DNA of 64,000 bases from Pseudomonadota bacterium (GCA_030148545.1 JASBTF010000002.1:547218-611217); one strand, 5' to 3'. Counted from the first letter of the stretch, positions 1 to 7,603 are shown. Translations and numbers: made by a program. The notes: a model not told the origin generated them from the sequence alone.

Positions 1-46
1 CGGATGTGGTAAAAGAATTTATAAAACAAGCCCATTAAACGACTCA

Positions 47-69
47 AGGCCGTCACTTAGTGACGGCCT
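47..69. terminator. hairpin at the end of the first small gene
   Basis: A perfect 10-bp stem (47-56 with 60-69, loop TTA) overlaps the stop codon of the reverse-strand gene. There is no clean T run on either side, so termination is plausible but unproven. Confidence 0.4.
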
Positions 70-256
70 CGTTGGTGTTTTCCTTCTTGTGGGCAAAATG
101 CATCACCAGAAGCGATATGCCGAAAAAAATCAGCGATTCACGAAGGTTTTCGTAGGTACCGTCGAATCCAACGAATTCGACAAAGGTCACCATACTCAGC
201 AAAAAGCTCATGCCAATGGTTGCATATCCGTAGATCTTCATGAAAATACGAGTCAT
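53..256 (-). CDS. small membrane protein, unknown function
   Basis: A 67-residue protein that I do not recognise. It has two hydrophobic stretches (about residues 5-27 and 42-55), so it is probably a small inner-membrane protein, and a charged tail beginning HKKEN. I chose the ATG at 256 because AAAGGGA precedes it; an in-frame ATG at 292 lacks such a site. Codons such as ATC, GTC, TTC, TCG and CTT are common here but rare in the neighbouring core genes, which suggests a different origin. A hairpin overlaps the stop codon. Confidence 0.55.
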   Translation of the reverse strand: MTRIFMKIYGYATIGMSFLLSMVTFVEFVGFDGTYENLRESLIFFGISLLVMHFAHKKENTNEAVTK

Positions 257-297
257 TTTAATCCCTTTCAGGAAAATGCGCGCACAGGGCACGACTT

Positions 298-327
298 CCC
301 GTTTCAGTTTATACTGAGTAAAACGGG
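298..327. promoter_or_regulatory. palindromic operator-like site
   Basis: CCCGTTT at 298-304 is mirrored by AAACGGG at 321-327, with a partial inner symmetry (CAGT/ACTG). The centre contains a reverse-strand TATAAA-like box, so the palindrome would overlap the promoter of the gene at 53-256. A repressor site is an inference. Confidence 0.3.
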
Positions 328-438
328 CAAAATTAAGATAGGTCTAAGCCCGAAGGCTTGTTTATTATTTATAATGTGGGGCGCAAAAAGTTGGCTGACA
401 AGTGGCGTATCCCATAAAAATGCCCTACACTCTGTGGT

Positions 439-669
439 ATGAGCAAAAACGAATTTAATTTTGAGGCCGCTATGGGCCAGGTACAGCAGTTAGTTGAGCA
501 GTTAGAGCAGGGAGAGCTGCCGCTAGAGCAGTCATTAAAGGAATATGAAAGTGGCATGAAGCTAGTACAGCAATGCCGCCAATACCTGACTGAGGCGGAG
601 CTAAAGGTAGAAAAAATTATCGCACAACAGGCCGATGGCAACGTAACAACTGAAGAGCTGGACATTTAA
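439..669 (+). CDS. xseB: exodeoxyribonuclease VII small subunit
   Basis: The small subunit of the cytoplasmic nuclease XseA-XseB, which degrades single-stranded DNA to acid-soluble oligonucleotides. At 76 residues it has the usual length, and it shows the family pattern: an N-terminal FEAAMGQVQQLVEQLEQGELPLEQSLKEYE-like region followed by a second helix (LVQQCRQYLTEAELKVEKI). It lies 5 bases before ispA and is surely co-transcribed, a common pairing in proteobacteria. No Shine-Dalgarno site is visible; a possible -10 (TACACT, 426-431) lies 7 bases before the ATG, so the mRNA may be leaderless, although the -35 is poor. Confidence 0.93.
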   Translation: MSKNEFNFEAAMGQVQQLVEQLEQGELPLEQSLKEYESGMKLVQQCRQYLTEAELKVEKIIAQQADGNVTTEELDI

Positions 670-674
670 CTGCT

Positions 675-1613
675 ATGTCCTTAGCGCTATCAACAGAGCA
701 AGCGAATAGTTTTAAGCAACTGGTGCGCGAGAATGCTGCTGCATTGGAGCAATCACTGGCAGACCTGCTCCCCAAAGCGGGTACTGAGCTGGAAAGCCGT
801 GTGATTAACGCGATGCGTTATAGCACGCTGGGCGGTGGCAAGCGTTTGCGCCCGTTTTTGGTGCGTTATAGTGCGTTGCTGGGTGCGGAGGCGAGTGAGC
901 AATCTATTCTGCGTACAGGCGCTGCAATGGAGGTGATGCACACCTATTCACTGATTCACGATGATTTACCATGCATGGATGATGATAGTATTCGCCGTGG
1001 TCAACCCACCTGTCATGTAGAGTACGACGAGGCAACAGCTGTATTAGCAGCAGACGCTTTGCAATGCCTAGCATTTGAATTGTTAGCCGACCCACAAACC
1101 CATGCTGATGCGGATATACGTTGCCAATTGGTGCAGCATTTTGCCAAAGCTGCTGGAGCACATGGCATGGTAGGTGGCCAAATGGTGGATTTACATACCG
1201 ATGAAGGCCGCTATGCCGAGCAAGCTATATTGAGCCAAGCACAGCTACAACGCCTGCACGCCATGAAAACCGGCGCCATTATTGAGGCTGCTTGCCACAT
1301 GGGTGCGTTAATTGGCGGTGTGGATGAAGCAACCACACAAGTATTAGCAATCTACAGCAAGCACTTTGGCTTGGCCTACCAAATTACCGATGATGTGCTG
1401 GACGAAACCGGCAGTGCTGAAGCTCTGGGCAAAACCCCAGGTAAAGATGCCGCGAGTGGAAAATCTACCTTTGTATCGTTACTAGGGTTAGAGGGTGCAC
1501 AACAAGCTGCCGAGGCAACCGTGCAACAAGCGTTAGATGCGCTAGCACCGTTGGATGACCATGCCGAGCCGCTACGCCAGCTTGCTCAATATTTGCTTAC
1601 ACGCACAAAATAG
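675..1613 (+). CDS. ispA: (2E,6E)-farnesyl diphosphate synthase
   Basis: A short-chain trans-prenyltransferase that condenses IPP with DMAPP and GPP to give farnesyl diphosphate, the precursor of quinone side chains and undecaprenyl phosphate. At 312 residues it is slightly longer than the family norm. The first aspartate-rich motif (DDLPCMDDD, residues 96-104) and the second (DDVLD, about residue 240) are intact, as is GGKRLRP near residue 54. It follows xseB. In many relatives dxs comes next, but here a palindromic repeat and a convergent operon follow instead. Confidence 0.95.
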   Translation: MSLALSTEQANSFKQLVRENAAALEQSLADLLPKAGTELESRVINAMRYSTLGGGKRLRPFLVRYSALLGAEASEQSILRTGAAMEVMHTYSLIHDDLPCMDDDSIRRGQPTCHVEYDEATAVLAADALQCLAFELLADPQTHADADIRCQLVQHFAKAAGAHGMVGGQMVDLHTDEGRYAEQAILSQAQLQRLHAMKTGAIIEAACHMGALIGGVDEATTQVLAIYSKHFGLAYQITDDVLDETGSAEALGKTPGKDAASGKSTFVSLLGLEGAQQAAEATVQQALDALAPLDDHAEPLRQLAQYLLTRTK

Positions 1614-1624
1614 CCATCTTTACT

Positions 1625-1712
1625 GATTTATGAACATTTTCTGGTGCCTGCGCTCCGCATGTAGGCTAACTACATCTTACGGTGCTCAGCACTGGCGAAA
1701 ACATCCTTAAAT
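1625..1712. repeat. long imperfect palindrome PAL-1
   Basis: An intergenic element beginning GATTTATG and ending CCTTAAAT whose two halves pair as a long imperfect hairpin. The tip is CATGTAG-GCTAA-CTACATC. It starts 12 bases after the ispA stop. It is clearly related to the element at 13307-13410 (same ends, similar arms, same downstream CTATT...GAAG tail) and more distantly to 5648-5740. The function is unknown. Confidence 0.7.
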
Positions 1713-1867
1713 ACAGCAAATCTAGCTATTTGAAGTGCAAGCTTGCCACGAGTTGGCTGTGTGAGTTGGTGGTGTATGGGCCGCCATCCCCAGCTCGCAG
1801 CGCGAGTGGGTTGGCGCGGATCCAAGGTGCCTTTGGTAGTGGTGCTGCGGCTTTGCCGACAGCGCCG

Positions 1868-2587
1868 CTAACCTAAATTTGTATAAACGTCTTGCACGTC
1901 TTGGTCGTCGTCTAGTGCGGCAACCAGCTTTTCCACTTTTTCGCGGGTTTCGTCATTCACAGCTTGGGTTTGGGTGGCAATGTAGTTGAGCTGTGCTTCT
2001 TCTGGCTCACCAAACTTGCTAATCAAGCTGTCACGGGCTTCGCCAAAAGCATCTACGCTAGTTACTACCATGTGGCCATCTTCGCTGCTTTCCACATCGT
2101 CGGCACCGGCATCAATTGCTGCTTCCAGCATGGTATCGTCATCGGCTACATCAGGCTTAAAGTATAGCTCACCTTGTTGTTTAAACATCCATGCCACGGC
2201 GCCATCGTTACCCATGTTACCGCCGTTTTTGTTAAAGGCAGTACGCATGCTGGTTACGGTGCGGGTGGGGTTATCGGTAAGGGTGGTAACCAACACAGCA
2301 ACACCGCCAGAGCCATAACCTTCGTAGGTGCGTTCTACAAAATCTGCGCCTTCAATTTCACCAGTACCGCGTTTAATCGCGCGTTCAATAGTATCTTTCG
2401 GCATGTTAGCGGCGCGGGCTTTGTCCACCATCACACGCAGTGAAGCGTTATCGGCCAAGTCACCACTACCGCCAGTACGGGCTGCGGTCATAATATCGCG
2501 AATCAAACGCGTAAAAATTTTACCGCGCTTAGCATCTACCGCAGCTTTTTTGTGTTTAATGTTTGCCCATTTACTATGTCCGGCCAT
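1868..2587 (-). CDS. yebC: YebC/PmpR family protein
   Basis: A cytoplasmic protein of the YebC/TACO1 family, 239 residues. The family is linked to transcriptional regulation and to easing ribosome stalling on proline-rich messages. The start MAGHSKWANIKHKK is diagnostic and is preceded by GGAGCAAAG. Its first 14 bases overlap the end of the nudix gene upstream, so it is the last gene of the operon running back from 4327. The usual ruvCAB neighbours are not here. Confidence 0.93.
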   Translation of the reverse strand: MAGHSKWANIKHKKAAVDAKRGKIFTRLIRDIMTAARTGGSGDLADNASLRVMVDKARAANMPKDTIERAIKRGTGEIEGADFVERTYEGYGSGGVAVLVTTLTDNPTRTVTSMRTAFNKNGGNMGNDGAVAWMFKQQGELYFKPDVADDDTMLEAAIDAGADDVESSEDGHMVVTSVDAFGEARDSLISKFGEPEEAQLNYIATQTQAVNDETREKVEKLVAALDDDQDVQDVYTNLG

Positions 2588-3152
2588 GGTCTTTGCTCCA
2601 TTTTTCAATTCTTTCAAGTAGTCTAAAAGTGCCCCAGTCATCAGCTTCTACAAGGTTGGTTACTTGGTCTAGTGCAACCCATTTCATATCGAGAGATTCG
2701 TGGTTTTTAGTAATATTCAGCTTTTCTGGCACGCTAAATAAGATACTAACATCGTAGTGTAGGTGTACAGGCTCATCTTTTTTAGCGTTATCGGCAATTG
2801 AGTGTACATCTAGGTCAAAAACGCCGTCATGTAGAAGGGTTAAGTCGTGCAGCTGCGCTTCTTCAGCAATTTCTCGGCGTGCGCCAGCAATAAGGTCGCC
2901 ATCGCCATCTGCATGGCCACCTGGGGTAAACCACATGTTTAATGCGGCATGGTGCTGTAGCAAAATATGTTGAAAATCAGCAGTGATAACACAGCCACTG
3001 GTGGTTATATGCCCGCCAAGGCAGCTACGCTCAAAAGCATCTTCATGCGTTGCAAGGAGCTGTTGCGTAGAACGAATATTACGCTCTTCACGAGCATCTA
3101 AAGCTTGGTAGGTGCTGAGCTGTTGTTGTAGCCAGTTGTGCGCTGCTGTCAT
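2574..3152 (-). CDS. NUDIX hydrolase
   Basis: A 192-residue NUDIX-fold hydrolase. The NUDIX box is at residues 78-101 (GGHADGDGDL followed by REIAEEAQL). The metal-binding REIAEE core is intact, but the first glutamate of the classical box is replaced by glycine, flanked by aspartates. The substrate, probably a nucleoside-diphosphate-linked compound, cannot be told from sequence. It lies between fthC (31 bases away) and yebC (overlap), in the same operon. Confidence 0.82.
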   Translation of the reverse strand: MTAAHNWLQQQLSTYQALDAREERNIRSTQQLLATHEDAFERSCLGGHITTSGCVITADFQHILLQHHAALNMWFTPGGHADGDGDLIAGARREIAEEAQLHDLTLLHDGVFDLDVHSIADNAKKDEPVHLHYDVSILFSVPEKLNITKNHESLDMKWVALDQVTNLVEADDWGTFRLLERIEKWSKDHGRT

Positions 3153-3183
3153 GAGAGTGTTTAGCCGAATTTTGGGCGTTTTG

Positions 3184-3786
3184 TCAACGCTGGCAGAGAA
3201 TCACTTCTTTTTCGGTACACACGTAGTCTAACGGGATGTCGTGGTACTCATCAGGGAGCTGTTCAACTTCTAAACCACTTTGTGCAATTCCGCAGGTAAC
3301 TACAGGAAACTCAAAGGATTTTAATGTCATGTCGTAAAAGCCTTTACCGTAACCAAGGCGGTAGCCGCGGCGATCGAACCCAACGCAGGGGATCAGCATC
3401 AGCGCTGGTAAAATCTCACTCCCGCTAGCGCAAGGGATGCCGCGTTTGTCATGGTCAAGCTGGTCGCCTGGGGTCCAGTGGTTAAAAATAAGTGGTAAAC
3501 CTGGAGCAGCAACGCGCGGTAGGGTAAGTGTGTAGCCGGTTTGCGCCAAATCTTCGGCCAGCCAGTTAAGGTCAACTTCACCCTCTAAAGGTTGGTAGAA
3601 AGCAATCACACCGGGCGTTTCTTGGGCAACAACATTGCGCACATTGTTGGCCACTTGCCAATTGTAGGTGCGTTGTTCATCAATGCTGAACTGTTGGCGA
3701 GTAAAAAGTAGTTCCTTGCGGAGTTTATCTTTTTGTTCTGGTGCGCTGAGGTTGAGCGGGTCATCCGCTGTGCCACGGGGAGACAT
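3184..3786 (-). CDS. fthC: 5-formyltetrahydrofolate cyclo-ligase
   Basis: Converts 5-formyltetrahydrofolate to 5,10-methenyltetrahydrofolate with ATP, salvaging a dead-end folate. It has 200 residues, with the family signature GFDRRGYRLGYGKGFYD at about 136-152 and a basic KDKLRKELL stretch near the N terminus. Its start overlaps the zapA stop by one base, so there is no space for the 6S RNA gene that often separates these two in other proteobacteria. The first ~18 residues look like an extension. Confidence 0.93.
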   Translation of the reverse strand: MSPRGTADDPLNLSAPEQKDKLRKELLFTRQQFSIDEQRTYNWQVANNVRNVVAQETPGVIAFYQPLEGEVDLNWLAEDLAQTGYTLTLPRVAAPGLPLIFNHWTPGDQLDHDKRGIPCASGSEILPALMLIPCVGFDRRGYRLGYGKGFYDMTLKSFEFPVVTCGIAQSGLEVEQLPDEYHDIPLDYVCTEKEVILCQR

Positions 3787-4079
3787 TAAGAGAGACTTTC
3801 TGCCATTTGCTCTAAACGATGAGCCAAGTTTTCATGCAGACCAGCAAGGCTTTTGTGTTCGGTATCACGCTCTTGCTCTAGGGTGAGCATGTCATCAGCC
3901 AACATGAGTAGAGTAAGTACCAGTTGTTGGTCACGTTCTACACCGCCAGCTTGTTGTTGCATTTGGCGCAGGCGTTCATCTACACGTTGGGCAACAGATT
4001 TTAAACGAGGTGCCTGTTCGGCTGGCACATTCATAGTGTAGGTGCGGCCGCCAATAGTGAGTTGTACAGCTTGGGTCAT
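3786..4079 (-). CDS. zapA: cell division protein ZapA
   Basis: A small cytoplasmic protein that binds FtsZ and helps bundle protofilaments at the Z ring. It has 97 residues: the N-terminal ZapA fold (VQLTIGGRTYTMNV) followed by a long coiled coil. It overlaps the upstream small coiled-coil gene by 4 bases and the downstream fthC by 1, so the three are translationally coupled. Confidence 0.9.
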   Translation of the reverse strand: MTQAVQLTIGGRTYTMNVPAEQAPRLKSVAQRVDERLRQMQQQAGGVERDQQLVLTLLMLADDMLTLEQERDTEHKSLAGLHENLAHRLEQMAESLS

Positions 4080-4327
4080 GCGTGTTGCTCCATATTAGCA
4101 AGTACCGTATCAATCAGTTTACGTGCCGCAACATGGCGCGCTTTAAGTGAATGAATTTCGCTTTCCAAATCGCTGATTTTATTAGATTCTTCAGGCGGGT
4201 TTTGCGCGATGTTAACAGTGGCTGCGGGAGCGCTAACGGTGTGCCCGTTGGAAATTTTTTGTTCCAAAGTGGTGAGGGCAGCTTGTAAGCGCGCGGTGTT
4301 AAGTGGGTCGTTACTGTTTGCGGTCAT
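4076..4327 (-). CDS. small coiled-coil protein upstream of zapA
   Basis: An 83-residue hydrophilic protein with a C-terminal coiled coil (SDLESEIHSLKARHVAARKLID). Small coiled-coil proteins are often found directly upstream of zapA in alphaproteobacteria, so a cell-division link is plausible, but I assign no function. I chose the ATG at 4327 because a -35/-10 pair places the transcript start at about that base; longer starts at 4348 and 4369 would lie inside the promoter. Confidence 0.7.
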   Translation of the reverse strand: MTANSNDPLNTARLQAALTTLEQKISNGHTVSAPAATVNIAQNPPEESNKISDLESEIHSLKARHVAARKLIDTVLANMEQHA

Positions 4328-4334
4328 GCTCCGT

Positions 4335-4363
4335 AGGGTACTGTGCATGGTGCGGGTGGTCAA
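4335..4363 (-). promoter_or_regulatory. promoter of the zapA-fthC-nudix-yebC operon
   Basis: Read on the reverse strand: TTGACC, 17-bp spacer, TACCCT, then 7 bases to the ATG at 4327. This implies a leaderless or nearly leaderless message. It is back to back with the pgk promoter. Confidence 0.6.
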
Positions 4364-4374
4364 GCACACAGCGA

Positions 4375-4403
4375 TTGCATCTTACACCTGTTGGGCTTAA
4401 GCT
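4375..4403 (+). promoter_or_regulatory. pgk promoter
   Basis: TTGCAT, 17-bp spacer, TAAGCT, then 8 bases to the pgk ATG. No Shine-Dalgarno site is present, so the message is probably leaderless. Confidence 0.6.
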
Positions 4404-4411
4404 AAGCATCA

Positions 4412-5632
4412 ATGAAAACAATAAAAGATATTGATGTAGCAGGAAAAACAGTGCTGGTACGGGCGGATGTAGATATTCCGCGCTTTCCTGATTGCGACAT
4501 TAGCGTGAACGATCAACGTTTACGGTCTTTTATTCCAACGCTTAAATATCTTATTAAACAGGGCGCGCGCGTAGCTATTTGCGGTCATTTAAGCCGTCCC
4601 TATGGGCGCGTGATTCCTGAGCTAAGTTTGCGCCCAGTTGCCCAACACTTAGAGAAACTAAGCGGCGAAACAATTAATTTTTGTATCGATTGTGTAGGTC
4701 GTGCTGCGCAAACGGCAATTCGTCAGCTAAAACCCGGTGAGGTGGTAATGCTGGAAAACTTGCGTTTTCATCTTGGTGAAAGTGCAAATGAGCACGATTT
4801 TGCTAAGGAATTAGCAGGTTTGGCCGATGTATATGTAATGGATGCCTTTGCCACGTGCCACCGTAACCATGCTTCTATTGCTACGGCGCCGCGTATAGCA
4901 CCGCAGTGTGTGGCGGGGATTTCGCTAGCGCATGAGGTTGGTATGCTGAACAAGGTTACAACCGAGCCAGAGCGCCCGCTTTCTGTTATGTTGGGTGGTT
5001 TAAAAGTTTCTACCATTGTAGGTATTATGCAAGACCTACTCCCACAAACCGACACCATTATGTTGGGTGGTGCCTTGGCAAATACGTTCCTTGCGGCGCA
5101 GGGGTGCAATATGGGAGCTTCGGTATTTGAGCCTGGTCAGTTAGACCAAGCGCGTGAACTAATGGTAGAAGCTGGTGTTGTAGGCTGTCGCTTGGTATTA
5201 CCGCACGATGTAGTAGTGCAAAACGAGTCTGACCGTGACGCAGCAGCGCAAATAAAAGCGGTGGATGCATTAGGTAACGATGATGCTGTAATGGATATTG
5301 GGCCAGAAACCCTTAAAAACTGGGAGAAAGCATTAAGTGGTGCCAAAACTGTGGTATGGAGCGGCCCACTAGGCCATACCGAGGAAGAGCAGTTCCAAAA
5401 AGGAACGCGCCAAATGGCAGCCTTTGTATCAGGTATGGATGCCTACCGTGTAGCTGGTGGTGGTGAAACAGTAGAGCTTATTTACCAGATGAAACTAGGC
5501 GAGAAATTTGATGCCATTTCCACCGGTGGTAACGCGCTGCTAAGTTACCTTGAAGGTAAGCATATGCCAGGATTAATGGCACTTAAACAATCGAGTTATC
5601 CTGCACCAAATGTCGACATAAACGCCGCCTAG
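4412..5632 (+). CDS. pgk: phosphoglycerate kinase (divergent type)
   Basis: Transfers phosphate between 1,3-bisphosphoglycerate and ADP in glycolysis and gluconeogenesis. It has 406 residues. Family landmarks are VLVRADVDIP near the N terminus, DQRLRSFIPTLKYL, GHLSRPYG and the nucleotide-site GGGETVELI near the C terminus. The usual RVDFNVP is here RADVDIP, replacing a conserved asparagine by aspartate, and GDT is GET, so this is not the ordinary proteobacterial version. It is monocistronic, not next to gap or fba, and is followed by a palindromic repeat. Confidence 0.93.
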   Translation: MKTIKDIDVAGKTVLVRADVDIPRFPDCDISVNDQRLRSFIPTLKYLIKQGARVAICGHLSRPYGRVIPELSLRPVAQHLEKLSGETINFCIDCVGRAAQTAIRQLKPGEVVMLENLRFHLGESANEHDFAKELAGLADVYVMDAFATCHRNHASIATAPRIAPQCVAGISLAHEVGMLNKVTTEPERPLSVMLGGLKVSTIVGIMQDLLPQTDTIMLGGALANTFLAAQGCNMGASVFEPGQLDQARELMVEAGVVGCRLVLPHDVVVQNESDRDAAAQIKAVDALGNDDAVMDIGPETLKNWEKALSGAKTVVWSGPLGHTEEEQFQKGTRQMAAFVSGMDAYRVAGGGETVELIYQMKLGEKFDAISTGGNALLSYLEGKHMPGLMALKQSSYPAPNVDINAA

Positions 5633-5647
5633 TACTTTCCTAGCAGC

Positions 5648-5740
5648 GATTTATGCGCACTGCTTTGTTCTTCAGTAAGCTCGTGTATGTTTTCTTATAC
5701 ATGTCGCTTACTTCATCTCTGCAGCAGCACACCTAAATAC
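5648..5740. repeat. long imperfect palindrome PAL-2
   Basis: Starts GATTTATG, ends CACCTAAATAC, and folds into a long imperfect hairpin; the tip is TGTAT-GTTTTCTT-ATACA and one strong arm is GTAAGC/GCTTAC. It begins 16 bases after the pgk stop. The ends match PAL-1 and PAL-3, while the arms differ in sequence but keep pairing. Confidence 0.6.
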
Positions 5741-5829
5741 ACTGTGGTAAAGCACTAGCTATGCTCACAACTTGGTTGCTAAAAGCGCACGTTGCTCCGC
5801 AAATTTAAAGAAATGAATGTATTTCTATG

Positions 5830-5858
5830 TTGGCAAATTGTGTGCGTAGCCATAAGGT
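5830..5858 (+). promoter_or_regulatory. promoter of the VirB11-like gene
   Basis: TTGGCA, 17-bp spacer, TAAGGT, then 6 bases to the ATG at 5865, predicting a leaderless message. Confidence 0.55.
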
Positions 5859-5864
5859 GAGGCT

Positions 5865-7100
5865 ATGGCCGATAGTATGGTGCTCAGTCCCGCTGAGAAA
5901 AAGCAAATAGAACCGCTGATGCGGTATTTGCTGCCGGATATTATTAAAGGCAAAAAAGAGATTGTCATTAACAAGCCCGGTGAGATTGGCTTTGAAGACT
6001 TTGACGGCAACTGGGAATTTAAAGAAGCGCCTGAGTTAAGCTTTGAAGTGCTGACCACGGTTATGAACTTACTGGCCGAGCGAAATAATGTGGCGATTAA
6101 TGCCGCAAACCCAATTCTATCTTGCAAAATGCCGGGCGGACACCGTGCCCAATTTGTGGGTGGTTTGCAAAACCCAAACAAGTTTTCGCTCACCATTCGC
6201 CTGTTCCAAGACCGTACCTTTGGGCTGGAAAGCTTCCAATTTAAGGATGAAGATCGCCAAGCTGTTATTGATGCTGTGCGCGGTAAAAAGACGATTCTTA
6301 TTAGCGGTGGTACAGGTAGCGGTAAAACCAGTTTTATGAACTCACTACTGCAGTTTATTGCAGAGGATGAGCGCTTGGTAACCATTGAGGATGTACGTGA
6401 GCTGAAGGTGAAGCACCGTAACTGGGTGTCGTTTGTATTTGCTAACAGCAAAGGCGATGATCAAAAGAATATCAACGACTTACTAAATGCCACCCTACGT
6501 ATGCGGCCGGACCGTATTTTGCTGGGAGAGGTACGTAAGGAAAATGCGTTTACGTTTTGTAGCGCCATTAACACCGGCCACAAAGGGAGTATGGCGACCA
6601 TCCACGCTAATGATCCTAAATCAGCGATTGATGCGGTGCTAAACCGAGTACTGCTCAATGGCGATATTAACGAGGAAGCGCTGGCTATTTTGCGGCGCCA
6701 GTTGCTGGGCGATATTTATGGGGTTGTGCAGCTAAATCGGGTAAAAGGTGGTGTTGAGGGGTATTTTGAAACAATTAACCCGCAAAAAATGGAAGCCAGC
6801 TTAGCTGCTGAAAGTGGAGGAAACCCTCAGCCACAAGCGCAACCTGCACCTCAGGTGGAGCCTCAACCCATACCAGAACAGCCTGCCGAAAAACCACAAC
6901 AAAAACCCGTTGAGCCTGATGCCGAAATTCAGCACCAACCAGCATCACGTGCCGAAGCAGTGCCGAATGATGCTACCCCATCAGCATCAAGCCGAGCAGA
7001 TAGCGCAAATATTGCGGCTAAGGCCGCGGCCTCCGCCGCCGAGAATGTGAGCAAAGCCATTGCCGATGCTATTGCTGCCGCGTTAGAGGACCAGAAATAG
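5865..7100 (+). CDS. orphan VirB11/CpaF-type secretion ATPase
   Basis: A 411-residue type II/IV secretion ATPase of the VirB11-CpaF class. Visible are an N-terminal domain (1-125), Walker A GGTGSGKTS at 148-156, an Asp box (VTIEDVREL, 172-180), Walker B around RILLGEVR (217-224) and the His box GHKGSMATIHAND (238-250). From about residue 305 it carries a ~100-residue proline/glutamine/glutamate-rich tail ending in an alanine-rich helix. No pilus, tad or type IV secretion genes are nearby. Such ATPases work as cytoplasmic hexamers at the inner membrane; its partner is not in this window. Confidence 0.85.
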   Translation: MADSMVLSPAEKKQIEPLMRYLLPDIIKGKKEIVINKPGEIGFEDFDGNWEFKEAPELSFEVLTTVMNLLAERNNVAINAANPILSCKMPGGHRAQFVGGLQNPNKFSLTIRLFQDRTFGLESFQFKDEDRQAVIDAVRGKKTILISGGTGSGKTSFMNSLLQFIAEDERLVTIEDVRELKVKHRNWVSFVFANSKGDDQKNINDLLNATLRMRPDRILLGEVRKENAFTFCSAINTGHKGSMATIHANDPKSAIDAVLNRVLLNGDINEEALAILRRQLLGDIYGVVQLNRVKGGVEGYFETINPQKMEASLAAESGGNPQPQAQPAPQVEPQPIPEQPAEKPQQKPVEPDAEIQHQPASRAEAVPNDATPSASSRADSANIAAKAAASAAENVSKAIADAIAAALEDQK

Positions 7101-7103
7101 CAA

Positions 7104-7130
7104 AAAGCCCCGCACTGTGTGCAGGGCTTT
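7104..7130. terminator. bidirectional terminator
   Basis: AAAGCCC-C-GCAC / GTGC-A-GGGCTTT with loop TGT, between the convergent VirB11-like gene and the gene at 7129-7476. Confidence 0.75.
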
Positions 7131-7476
7131 AACTTTGGTTGCGTGAGTCTGGAAGAAAAATTACGGCATCGGGTTGCGGTTTCTTTCCCTCTGGTGGGTC
7201 GAGGTTGGTCAGTGGCCAGTCGATACTTTTAATCATCGCTGGGCCAGAACGACCCCTATTAGCGTTTCTGAGCGCTACAGATGCAGCGCGCTTGAGCATG
7301 TCGTTACTGTTGTCAGGGAAGGTGATGAACATAAAGTCTTCATCTGTTTCTTCGTCGCGGCGTTTTTCAAACGCGGTATCTTTGTGGTTAACCCAGTGGT
7401 CACCAAGTGTCCTTTTAATAGTATCAAGGACAGCACTGGTTGCATGGGCGGCAGGAATTTTGAGCTGCCAAGCCAT
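7129..7476 (-). CDS. hypothetical protein, 115 residues
   Basis: I do not recognise this protein. It is soluble, rather basic, and has no signal peptide or membrane segment. It opens MAWQLKIPAAHATSAVLDTI and contains an RRDEETDEDFMFITFPD stretch and an NRGRSGPA segment. The start at 7476 has a strong ribosome site (AAGGAGG, 6 bases upstream); the longer open frame has none. It is in line with the small gene at 7604-7813 but separated from it by a terminator and has its own promoter. Confidence 0.7.
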   Translation of the reverse strand: MAWQLKIPAAHATSAVLDTIKRTLGDHWVNHKDTAFEKRRDEETDEDFMFITFPDNSNDMLKRAASVALRNANRGRSGPAMIKSIDWPLTNLDPPEGKKPQPDAVIFLPDSRNQS

Positions 7477-7523
7477 GGTTGCCTCCTTGAATAAAAGGTA
7501 CGGTAAGGTGAAGTTAGGTGCTG

Positions 7524-7552
7524 TTTGTAGCATAGGCTGAGTGTGGATACAA
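7524..7552 (-). promoter_or_regulatory. promoter of the gene at 7129-7476
   Basis: Reverse strand: TTGTAT, 17-bp spacer, TACAAA, followed by a short leader with a strong ribosome site. Confidence 0.5.
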
Positions 7553-7558
7553 TATACA

Positions 7559-7591
7559 AAAAGCCGCCGGATGGTGTGTCCGGCGGCTTTT
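7559..7591. terminator. terminator between two small reverse-strand genes
   Basis: A 13-bp stem, AAAAGCCGCCGGA with TCCGGCGGCTTTT, loop TGGTGTG. It ends the transcript of the gene at 7604-7813 and has T runs in both directions. Confidence 0.85.
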
Positions 7592-7603
7592 AATTGAGCA
7601 GAT

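Noticed and set aside
1713-1867. A gene or pseudogene between PAL-1 and yebC
   Set aside because: A GC-rich open frame (1682-1876) exists, but it has no ribosome site, crosses the repeat and resembles no family.
3780-3790. 6S RNA between zapA and fthC
   Set aside because: The two genes overlap by one base, leaving no room.
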